Of a DNA stretch of 21,300 nucleotides, positions 7,879-15,045 are shown piece after piece. The stretch comes from JACPDH01 sp051305935. GTDB taxonomy: Bacteria; Acidobacteriota; Thermoanaerobaculia; Gp7-AA8. The notes under the pieces are model-generated. The model searched no databases. It was given only the letters and a program-made list of their open reading frames with translations, and was not told the DNA's origin. The stretch spans positions 1 to 21,300 of the forward strand of contig JBPPMG010000391.1 in NCBI GenBank assembly GCA_051305935.1, written 5' to 3'. The position numbers were made by a program, and so were the translations under genes. How positions within the stretch are numbered: position 1 is the stretch's first letter; each line of letters opens with the position of its first letter.

Positions 7879-8121
7879 ATGCTCGCAACCGGCTCAGTCA
7901 CCCGTTCGGCGCCGTGGCGCGCTGCCGCCTCTCGCCCCGCCACCCCGTCTCGCCGGCCGCCTCGGGCGGCCTTTGCCCACCGACCGAGCCGCCCGCTGGT
8001 GACGCGGGCGGTGGCCCGCCTTTCCGAGCAGTTCCGGAATGTGGAGATGGTGGCGATTGACCTTACTACCGTGGGAAGCCTCACCGTGAGGTTCGACCGG
8101 CTGCCGGTCGAGAACAACTGA
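7879..8121 (+). CDS. Possible small protein in the copper operon leader
   Basis: An 80-codon frame from ATG 7879 preceded by GGAGAGG at 7866-7872, a good ribosome site just downstream of the predicted P1 transcript start. The product is Arg/Pro/Ala-rich in its first half and ends FRNVEMVAIDLTTVGSLTV...; I recognise no family. The second operator P2 lies inside its last codons and a hairpin lies inside its middle, which argues against strong protein-level constraint. It may be a translated leader or a chance frame kept open by high GC. Confidence 0.3.
   Translation: MLATGSVTRSAPWRAAASRPATPSRRPPRAAFAHRPSRPLVTRAVARLSEQFRNVEMVAIDLTTVGSLTVRFDRLPVENN
7955..7974 (+). terminator. GC hairpin in the P1 leader, possible attenuator
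   Basis: GGCCGCC (7955-7961) pairs with GGCGGCC (7965-7971) around TCG, followed by only TTT. It could stop or pause part of the P1 transcripts after about 110 bases, before the P2 promoter. The short T tract makes this weak. Confidence 0.35.
8057..8087 (+). promoter_or_regulatory. CueR-type promoter/operator P2 of the copper operon
   Basis: TTGACC at 8057-8062, a 19-bp spacer and CACCGT at 8082-8087. The dyad is imperfect: CCTTAC (8061-8066), N7, GGAAGC (8074-8079). A separate perfect palindrome CCTCAC-C-GTGAGG (8079-8091) overlaps the -10 and could bind another factor. The predicted start near 8094 leaves a ~45-base leader before the GTG of the YHS gene. Confidence 0.7.
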
Positions 8122-8137
8122 CCTGGAGGATTCGATT

Positions 8138-8362
8138 GTGAAACAGACAACTCCAACTCCGACCAACCTGGTGACCGATCCCGTCTGCGGGATGCTGATC
8201 GATCCCGCCGCCGCCGCCGGCAGCTCGCATTACGATGGGACGACGCACTATTTCTGCGCTATCTCCTGCAAGACCGAGTTCGACGCCGGACACGGAGCGT
8301 TCGTTGAGTTGCCTCCCGTCGCCTCGTCGTGCTGCGGCGGGGGTGGTTGCTCTCGAGGATGA
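8138..8362 (+). CDS. YHS-domain metal-binding protein with Cys-rich tail
   Basis: A 74-residue soluble protein. One YHS domain spans most of it: DPVCGM at 14-19, then HYFCAISCKTEFDA with the paired Cys typical of YHS metal sites. The C-terminus ends SSCCGGGGCSRG, adding three more cysteines. The GTG start at 8138 is backed by GGAGG at 8124-8128. It lies 35 bases upstream of the copper ATPase, whose own N-terminus has three copies of the same domain, and downstream of two CueR-type operators. It probably binds Cu(I) and buffers it or hands it to the ATPase, in the place a CopZ chaperone usually fills. The chaperone role is inference from context. Confidence 0.85.
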   Translation: MKQTTPTPTNLVTDPVCGMLIDPAAAAGSSHYDGTTHYFCAISCKTEFDAGHGAFVELPPVASSCCGGGGCSRG

Positions 8363-8397
8363 AGAAACAACGCCATTGAGTCATCATTGGAGGAATC

Positions 8398-11169
8398 ATG
8401 AACATCCACGACCGTCACGACCACGAACAACCGGACAGCCACGTCGTCGATCCGGTATGCGGCATGAAGATCGATCCTGCGAAGGCCGCGGGCTCCTCTC
8501 GCGCCGGCGACGCCACCGTCTATTTCTGCTCACCGCGCTGCAAGGAGAAGTTCGACGCGGATCCCGCCGCGTACGGCGCCGCTGCCGCGCCGAAGGCCGA
8601 GAAGGTGAAGGACGTGGTTTGCGGCATGACGATCGACCCTGCGAAGGCCGCCGGGTCGTCGGTCGTCGACGGCACGACGTATTTCTTCTGCTCGAAGGGC
8701 TGCAAGGAGAAGTTCGATGCTGATCCCGCGGCGTACGGCGCCACCACCGCGCCGACGATCGAAACGGTGAAGGACCCGGTTTGCGGGATGATGATCGATC
8801 CGGCGAAGGCCGCCGGGTCGTCGGTGCTCGACGGAAAGAGTTACTTCTTCTGCGCGACGAACTGCAAGGCGCTCTTTGACGCCAACCCGGCGCCTTACCT
8901 GCGCGGGGAGAAGAAGCTCGCGATGCCGGGATCGGATCTCTCGAAGGCGACCCACGTCTGCCCGATGGATCCGGAAGTCCGGAAGGAAGGACCGGGCGCG
9001 TGCCCGAAGTGCGGCATGGCGCTCGAGCCGGAGATCGTCGCGGCTCCTGCGACGAAGACCGAGTGGACGTGCCCGATGCACCCCGAGATCGTGCGCGACG
9101 CGCCGGGCGCCTGCCCGATCTGCGGGATGGCGCTCGAGCCGCGGACGGTGACGCTCGAGGAGGCGAATCCGGAGCTCGACGACATGACGCGACGCTTCTG
9201 GTGGAGCACGATCTTCACCGTCCCGCTCGTCGTCTTCGCGATGATTCGCCACCTGCCGGGCGCGCATGACATCCTCGGCCACACGCTGAGCGTCTGGGCG
9301 CCCTGGATCGAGCTCGCGCTCGCGACGCCGGTGGTGCTCTGGGCGGGATGGCCGCTGATGGAGCGCGCATGGGCGTCACTCGTCACACGCCACCTCAACA
9401 TGTTCACGCTGATCGGCGTCGGCGTTTCGGTGGCCTACGGCTACTCGCTCGTCGCGACGAGCGCGCCGCGCTGGTTCCCTCCGGCGCTTCGCGACGGGAT
9501 GGGACAGGTCGGCGTCTACTTCGAGGCCGCGGCGGCGATCGTGACCCTCGTGCTGTTAGGCCAGGTGATGGAGCTCCGCGCGCGAAGCCGCACCGGCGCC
9601 GCAATCCGCGCGCTTCTCGGGCTCGCGCCGAAGACGGCGCGCCGCGTCGGAGCCGACGGCAGCGAGTCGGACGTCCCGCTCGAATCGGTTCAGGCGGGTG
9701 ACACTCTCCGCGTTCGCCCGGGCGAGAAGATCCCGGTCGACGGCGTGGCAGTCAGCGGCTCGAGCAATGTCGACGAGTCGATGGTCACCGGCGAGCCGCT
9801 TCCCGTCGAGAAGCAGGCGGGCGACCCGCTGATCGGCGCGACCGTGAACGGAACGGGGACGCTCCTGATGCGCGCCGAGCGCGTCGGCGCCGACACGTTG
9901 CTCTCGCAGATCGTCAACATGGTCGCCCAGGCGCAGCGAAGCCGCGCGCCGATCCAGAAGCTCGCGGACACGGTCGCCTCCTGGTTCGTCCCGGCGGTGA
10001 TGGCAGCCTCGGCGATCACGTTCGCGGTCTGGGCGATGGTCGGACCCGAGCCGCGCCTCGCGTTCGCCCTCGTCAACGCGGTCGCCGTCCTCATCATCGC
10101 CTGCCCTTGCGCCCTGGGGCTCGCCACGCCGATGTCGGTGATGGTCGCCGCGGGGAAGGGAGCGACGGCCGGAGTGCTCTTCCGCAACGCGGAGGCCATC
10201 GAAGTTCTGCGCACGGTCGACACGCTCGTCGTCGACAAGACCGGGACGCTCACGCTCGGCAAGCCGAAGCTCGCCGCGGTCGTGGCGCACGGAATCGAAG
10301 AGAGCGACCTGCTGCGCCTCGCCGCGAGCGTCGAGGCGGTGAGTGAGCATCCCCTGGCGGCGGCGATCATCGACGGCGCGCTCGAGCGCGGCGCGATCGT
10401 CCGTCCGGTCGACGACTTCTCGTCGATCACCGGGAAGGGCGTGCGCGGAGTCGTCGACGGAAAATCCGTCGCGCTCGGGAACAAGGCGATGCTCGACGAG
10501 CTCCGCATCGACGCGGGCGATCTCGAAGCGCGCGCGGAGACGATGCGAACCGAAGGCCAGACCGTCATGTTCGTCGCGGTCGACGGCAAGGCGGTTGGTC
10601 TCGTCGGCGTGGCCGATCCCGTGAAGGAAACCACGGCCGAAGCGATCCGTCTGCTGCACGCCGAAGGGCTGCGCATCGTGATGCTCACGGGGGACAGTCG
10701 CACGACCGCGGACGCGGTGGCGACGACGCTCGGTATCGACGAGGTGATCGCCGGGGTCCTGCCGGATCAGAAGGCCGCCGCGATCAAGCGGCTGCAGGCC
10801 GAGGGGCGCGTGGTGGCGATGGCGGGCGACGGCATCAACGACGCGCCGGCGCTCGCGCAGGCGCAGGTCGGGATCGCGATGGGGACGGGAACGGATGTGG
10901 CGATGGAGAGTGCGGGGGTGACGCTGGTGAAGGGCGACCTGCGCGGCATCGTGCGCGCGCGGCGCCTGAGCGACGCGACGATGAGGAACATCCGGCAGAA
11001 CCTCTTCTTCGCGTTCGTCTACAACGCGTTAGGCGTTCCCCTGGCGGCGGGAGTTCTCTACCCCGTGTTCGGCCTCCTGCTCAGCCCGATGATCGCTGCC
11101 GCCGCGATGAGCTTCAGCTCGGTCAGCGTGATCACGAATGCGCTCCGGCTTCGAAACACGAAGATCTGA
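8398..11169 (+). CDS. copA: Copper-exporting P1B-type ATPase with three YHS and two heavy-metal-binding modules
   Basis: A 923-residue inner-membrane pump. The N-terminal 245 residues hold three tandem YHS domains (Cys 21/44/48, 75/98/102, 129/152/156) and two CPM(D/H)PE...ACPxCGMAL heavy-metal-binding modules (188-208, 225-245), with no GMTCxxC HMA domain. The core is complete: TGE 464-466, the CPC metal site 569-571 in TM6, the phosphorylated Asp613 in DKTGT, SEHP 649-652, TGDS and GDGINDAP 810-817. TM7 has YN 875-876 and TM8 has MSFSS 904-908, the residues that define Cu(I)/Ag(I) pumps (P1B-1). It should move Cu(I) out of the cytoplasm using ATP. GGAGGA at 8389-8394 supports ATG 8398. It is co-transcribed with the YHS gene from CueR-type promoters and ends at a strong terminator. 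Confidence 0.95.
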   Translation: MNIHDRHDHEQPDSHVVDPVCGMKIDPAKAAGSSRAGDATVYFCSPRCKEKFDADPAAYGAAAAPKAEKVKDVVCGMTIDPAKAAGSSVVDGTTYFFCSKGCKEKFDADPAAYGATTAPTIETVKDPVCGMMIDPAKAAGSSVLDGKSYFFCATNCKALFDANPAPYLRGEKKLAMPGSDLSKATHVCPMDPEVRKEGPGACPKCGMALEPEIVAAPATKTEWTCPMHPEIVRDAPGACPICGMALEPRTVTLEEANPELDDMTRRFWWSTIFTVPLVVFAMIRHLPGAHDILGHTLSVWAPWIELALATPVVLWAGWPLMERAWASLVTRHLNMFTLIGVGVSVAYGYSLVATSAPRWFPPALRDGMGQVGVYFEAAAAIVTLVLLGQVMELRARSRTGAAIRALLGLAPKTARRVGADGSESDVPLESVQAGDTLRVRPGEKIPVDGVAVSGSSNVDESMVTGEPLPVEKQAGDPLIGATVNGTGTLLMRAERVGADTLLSQIVNMVAQAQRSRAPIQKLADTVASWFVPAVMAASAITFAVWAMVGPEPRLAFALVNAVAVLIIACPCALGLATPMSVMVAAGKGATAGVLFRNAEAIEVLRTVDTLVVDKTGTLTLGKPKLAAVVAHGIEESDLLRLAASVEAVSEHPLAAAIIDGALERGAIVRPVDDFSSITGKGVRGVVDGKSVALGNKAMLDELRIDAGDLEARAETMRTEGQTVMFVAVDGKAVGLVGVADPVKETTAEAIRLLHAEGLRIVMLTGDSRTTADAVATTLGIDEVIAGVLPDQKAAAIKRLQAEGRVVAMAGDGINDAPALAQAQVGIAMGTGTDVAMESAGVTLVKGDLRGIVRARRLSDATMRNIRQNLFFAFVYNALGVPLAAGVLYPVFGLLLSPMIAAAAMSFSSVSVITNALRLRNTKI

Positions 11170-11179
11170 TGGCGAGACG

Positions 11180-11210
11180 AAGGCCCCGGGCGACCCGGGG
11201 CCTTTTCGTT
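11180..11210 (+). terminator. Rho-independent terminator of the copper operon
   Basis: AAGGCCCCGGG (11180-11190) and CCCGGGGCCTT (11194-11204) form a perfect 11-bp stem with a CGA loop, followed by TTCGTT. It lies 11 bases after the ATPase stop and before the end of the converging iron operon. Confidence 0.85.
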
Positions 11211-11271
11211 GTGAGGCGGGACGAGGACCGTGGTCGCTCATCTGCTTCCACTGCCGAGATCCTCTTTCTTG

Positions 11272-12300
11272 TCAGGCTGGATAGACACGGTAGACGCGGT
11301 CGCGCAGGCGAATCGCGACCCGCGTACCGACCGAAGGAGCGTCGAGTGGACGCATCTGAAGCGCCAGGTCGGGAACGCCCGCGGCGCGGAGCTCGCACGA
11401 CACGTCGGCTCCCCGGAAACGGTGACACACGACCTCGCACGACACGCCATTCCCATCGTTCGCCAGGAGCACGTCCTCCGGGCGTACGAGGAGAGTACCC
11501 CGTCCGGCGGGAGCATCGGTCTCGACCGTCCCGAGCGCAGTCGTCGCCCGCCCTTGCGAGACGCTACAGTCGATGAGAAATGCGGCACCTGTGATCAGGG
11601 AAACCTCGCGCGACAGCGGCTCCTCGTAGATCTGCTTTGCGCCTCCCGACTGGAGCAGTCTGCCGTGGTCCATCACCGCGATCTCGTCTGCGATCGCGAA
11701 GGCTTCCTCTCGATCGTGGGTGACGAGAATCGAAGTCATTCCCGTGCTCGCGAGAATCGCGGCGACCTCGTCGCGCAACCTGACACGAAGCGCCGCATCG
11801 AGGCTCGCGAAGGGCTCGTCGAGAAGAATCACGTGAGGCTGCGGCGCGAGCGCCCGCGCCAGCGCCACGCGCTGCTGCTGGCCGCCCGACAACTCGTCCG
11901 GGTGACGGTGACGCATGTCCGCGAGGCCGACGAGCACGAGGGCCTCTTCGGCGCGCCCGGCCGACCCGCGCGCGAGGCCGTACGAGACGTTCTCGAGCAC
12001 TGTCATGTGCGGGAACAGCGCGCCCTGCTGGAAGACCATGCCGACGTGGCGCCGTTCCGGCTCCAGCCACGCCGACGGCCCCGAGGCCTCGGCGCCGCCG
12101 ATGCGGATCGTCCCGCCAACCGGACGCTCGAAGCCGGCGATCGCGCGAAGCAGCGTCGTCTTGCCGCAACCGCTCGGCCCGATCAGCGCGAGATGGCGGC
12201 CTCGCTCGACCGTGAGCGAGACGCCGTTCACGGCGACGACGTCGCCGTAACGAACCACGACGTCGGAGATCTCGACCGCGCTTGGTCTCGTCTCGCTCAT
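11272..12300 (-). CDS. fbpC: Ferric iron ABC transporter ATP-binding protein
   Basis: A 342-residue ATPase of the FbpC/PotA type. Walker A GPSGCGKT 41-48, Q-loop Q91, signature LSGGQ 137-141, Walker B VILLDEP 157-163 and switch H195 are all intact. The C-terminal ~110 residues form the regulatory OB-like (TOBE) domain seen in iron, polyamine and sulfate importers (LLVRPEDVLLANDG). It powers uptake through the FbpB permease in the inner membrane. Its ATG overlaps the permease stop as ATGA, so translation is coupled. Last gene of the iron operon; it converges with the copper operon. Confidence 0.93.
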   Translation of the reverse strand: MSETRPSAVEISDVVVRYGDVVAVNGVSLTVERGRHLALIGPSGCGKTTLLRAIAGFERPVGGTIRIGGAEASGPSAWLEPERRHVGMVFQQGALFPHMTVLENVSYGLARGSAGRAEEALVLVGLADMRHRHPDELSGGQQQRVALARALAPQPHVILLDEPFASLDAALRVRLRDEVAAILASTGMTSILVTHDREEAFAIADEIAVMDHGRLLQSGGAKQIYEEPLSREVSLITGAAFLIDCSVSQGRATTALGTVETDAPAGRGTLLVRPEDVLLANDGNGVSCEVVCHRFRGADVSCELRAAGVPDLALQMRPLDAPSVGTRVAIRLRDRVYRVYPA

Positions 12301-13958
12301 CGCTCGTCTCCCAGGACGTTTCGAATCAAAATGAAGTACAGCGGCACTCCCGACGCCACCAGAAGAAGCGCCGCCGGCACCGCCGCTTCGGAGTACGCCG
12401 CCTCGGCGGTCGCCCGCCAGATCGTCGTTGCAAGCGTCTCGAAACCAACGGGCCGCAGGATCAGCGTCGCCGGCAGCTCTTTGATCGTCGTCAGAAAGAC
12501 CAGCGCGCCACCGGTGAGAATTCCCGGGCGAAGGAGCGGGAAGACGATCGTTCTGATGACCGCTGCAGGCCCGCGCCCGAGGGATCGCGCCGCTTCCTCG
12601 TAGACGGGAGGGATCACGGCGAGCCTAGAACGCACGCTGGCGAGCGCCTCGGGGAGAAATCGAACCACGTACGCGGCGACGAGAAGAGCGAGGGTCTGGT
12701 AGAGCGGCCCCGCGAATCGCGTCGCGAAGAAGACGAGCGCGAGCGCGATGACGATTCCGGGCAGCGCGTGGCCCGACCACGACATTCGCTCGACGATGCG
12801 GCTGGGAACCGACGGGTAGCGCACGCTCCACCACGCGATCGGAATCGCGACGAGCGCCGCGATGACCGCCGCGCTGCCGGATACGGCGACCGACTGCGCG
12901 AGGACCGACGGCATCAGATCGATCGGCTGTCGCAGGGCGAACGCGCGACCGAGCCAGATCGCGATCATCGTCACGGGAATGAACAGCGACACTGTCGTCA
13001 CGCCGCCGAGAAAGACCAGTGAGGCGGAGCGCCAGCGGCCAGGATGCAGCAGCGTGGCAGGTCGAGCGGCCGCGCCCCCGGCCGCGTGCCGGCTCGCGCC
13101 GAGGCGGTATTCGACGAAAAGCAACAGAAGCGTGAGCGCGACGAGGATGGAGGAAAGGGCCGCCGCCACCGTGCGGTCGAAGAGAGCGCGATAGGCGTCG
13201 TAGATGCCGACCGTGTACGTGTTGAAGCGGACGATCGAGACCGCGCCGAAATCGGAGAGAACGTAGAGGGTGACGAGCAGCAGCCCCGAGGCGATCGATC
13301 CGCGAAGCTGCGGAAGCACGACCCGGAAGAACGTCGTCCACGGCCCCTTCCCGAGAACGCGTGAGCTCTCCTCGAGCGCGGGATCGAGGCCGCGCAGCGC
13401 GCCGACGAGCGGCAGGAAGAGGTAAGGGTAGGAGAAGAACGCGATCGCGATCAGCGCGCCGCTGTATCCGTACGCGACGTCGGGAAGGCTCTCGACGCCG
13501 AGCGCGGAGGCAACGAGACCGTTAGGCCCGAGGAGCGAGACGAGCGTGAAGGCGGAGATGTACGACGGAAAGACGAGCGGAAGCGCGAGAATCACCGCCC
13601 AGGTCCGTCGTCCGGGAATCTTCACACGAGTAACGAGCCAGGCGGAAGGAACTGCGATCAGCGTCACGGTCACCAGGACTCCCGCAAGGAGCAGGAGCGT
13701 GTTCGCGAGCAGCCGCATCGACTGATCGGAGAACGCGGCGCTCAGGAACGCGGACGCACCGTTGCCGAACGCGCGTACGAACACGTAAACGAGGGGGATG
13801 TTCACGACGACGGCGACCGCGATCGCAATGATTACCGCGGGCAGAGGCTGATGGCGGAAGCGGCTCCTCCCTCTCTGCGCGACCGCGGGGCCGCCGCCGA
13901 TGTACGCGGGATCGGTCACCGCCCCGTCACCACGGCGGGAATCATCGAATGAGGCCAC
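12297..13958 (-). CDS. fbpB: Ferric iron ABC transporter permease, fused two-domain
   Basis: A 553-residue permease with about 12 hydrophobic segments in two homologous halves, the fused layout usual for FbpB. Each half has the cytoplasmic EAA loop that docks on the ATPase: EESSRVLGKGPWTTFFRVVL near residue 195 and EEAARSLGRGPAAVIRTIVF near 460. The start is GTG 13958, which overlaps the binding-protein gene by 17 bases. Residues 1-40 are polar and cytoplasmic. With FbpA and FbpC it forms a complete importer for Fe(III) from periplasm to cytoplasm. Confidence 0.92.
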   Translation of the reverse strand: MASFDDSRRGDGAVTDPAYIGGGPAVAQRGRSRFRHQPLPAVIIAIAVAVVVNIPLVYVFVRAFGNGASAFLSAAFSDQSMRLLANTLLLLAGVLVTVTLIAVPSAWLVTRVKIPGRRTWAVILALPLVFPSYISAFTLVSLLGPNGLVASALGVESLPDVAYGYSGALIAIAFFSYPYLFLPLVGALRGLDPALEESSRVLGKGPWTTFFRVVLPQLRGSIASGLLLVTLYVLSDFGAVSIVRFNTYTVGIYDAYRALFDRTVAAALSSILVALTLLLLFVEYRLGASRHAAGGAAARPATLLHPGRWRSASLVFLGGVTTVSLFIPVTMIAIWLGRAFALRQPIDLMPSVLAQSVAVSGSAAVIAALVAIPIAWWSVRYPSVPSRIVERMSWSGHALPGIVIALALVFFATRFAGPLYQTLALLVAAYVVRFLPEALASVRSRLAVIPPVYEEAARSLGRGPAAVIRTIVFPLLRPGILTGGALVFLTTIKELPATLILRPVGFETLATTIWRATAEAAYSEAAVPAALLLVASGVPLYFILIRNVLGDER

Positions 13959-14967
13959 TCTCGTGAATCAATCCGAGTGTCGACGGAAGGACCTTCGAGA
14001 CCTCGCCGAAATCGACCGTAGGCGTTTCGATCGCGTCGAGCGGCAGCAGGTCGACTGGAGGCGCGATCCCCGCGACGAGAGGATATTCGTACGTTTCCTG
14101 CGCGAAGTAGGTCTGCGCCTCGTCCGACACGAGAAAGCGCGCAAGCGCGAGTACAGCGGCGCTGTCATCGAGGAGACCGATGCCCGCGAGATTCACGAAG
14201 CTCGAGGCTTTTCCGGAGGTCATGAAATAGTTCTCTGCCGGCGCGTCGGGACGTTCCTTCCGCGCCTGCCACAGGTAGTAGTGGTTGACGAGGCCGAAGT
14301 CGATCTCGCCGGCGATTACCGCGTCGACGATCGAGCTGTTGTTAGGGTAGCGGCGTGGCTCGTTCGCGACGAGGCTCGCGAGGAGGGCTCGCGTCGCGGC
14401 TTCGCCCTTGACCGCCTGGTAGACCGCGAGATGCGCCTGAAGCGAGGAGTTCGTCGGCGCGATGCCGAAGCGACCCTTGTAGCGGGCGTCGCCGACCTTC
14501 TCGAGCGAGTCGGGCAGCGTCTTCGGGTCGCGCTTCGAAGGGTCGTAGACGACGGTGCGCGCGCGGCCGGAGAGACCGACCCACACTCCGTCGGGCGATC
14601 TCCAGACGGGCGCGACGCGCTCCAGCACGTCAGCCGGGATCGGTTGCAGTACACCGGCGCTCGCGAGCGCGCCGAGGGCCGCCGCATCCTGGGAGATGAA
14701 GAGCTGCGCACGCGTGTTCGCGCCTTCCTCGAGGATCGTCGCCGCGAGCTCGGCCGTGTCGCCGTAGCGGACGGAGACGTCGATTCCCGATTGCGCCTTG
14801 AATCGCTCGAGCAGCGGCGCGATCAGCTTCTCGTTGCGACCAGAGTAGATAGTGATCGTCTGCTGCGGCGCGGAGGTCGTGGTGGTCGTCTGCTCGGACG
14901 GCTTGCAGGCGGTGAACGCGATTGCAAACGCGCAGACGGAGAGGATGTGGAGTGGATGCCGTGTCAT
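13942..14967 (-). CDS. fbpA: Fe(III)-binding lipoprotein of an ABC importer
   Basis: A 341-residue substrate-binding protein. The N-terminus is a lipoprotein signal with lipobox FTAC and modified C21, followed by a Thr-rich tether. The mature part opens with TITIYSGRNEKLI, typical of FbpA/FutA proteins. The tyrosine pair Y230-Y231 in VNHYYLW matches the adjacent tyrosines that coordinate ferric iron in this family, so Fe(III) is the likely cargo rather than another anion. It follows the TonB-receptor gene by 78 bases containing a hairpin and overlaps the permease gene. It should collect iron in the periplasm after the receptor brings it across the outer membrane. Confidence 0.92.
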   Translation of the reverse strand: MTRHPLHILSVCAFAIAFTACKPSEQTTTTTSAPQQTITIYSGRNEKLIAPLLERFKAQSGIDVSVRYGDTAELAATILEEGANTRAQLFISQDAAALGALASAGVLQPIPADVLERVAPVWRSPDGVWVGLSGRARTVVYDPSKRDPKTLPDSLEKVGDARYKGRFGIAPTNSSLQAHLAVYQAVKGEAATRALLASLVANEPRRYPNNSSIVDAVIAGEIDFGLVNHYYLWQARKERPDAPAENYFMTSGKASSFVNLAGIGLLDDSAAVLALARFLVSDEAQTYFAQETYEYPLVAGIAPPVDLLPLDAIETPTVDFGEVSKVLPSTLGLIHESGLIR

Positions 14968-14993
14968 GGGATGAATTGCCTCGTATGGGGAAA

Positions 14994-15018
14994 GGCCGGC
15001 GACGCGGGGTCGCCGGCC
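14994..15018 (-). terminator. Hairpin between receptor and FbpA genes, partial terminator
   Basis: GGCCGGCGAC (14994-15003) pairs perfectly with GTCGCCGGCC (15009-15018) around a 5-base loop. On the minus strand it is followed by TTTCCCC, a poor U tract. It probably lowers read-through or protects the receptor mRNA, giving unequal expression of receptor and transporter. Confidence 0.6.
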
Positions 15019-15045
15019 GAACGTGTCGAGTCGAGAAATCTCAGA

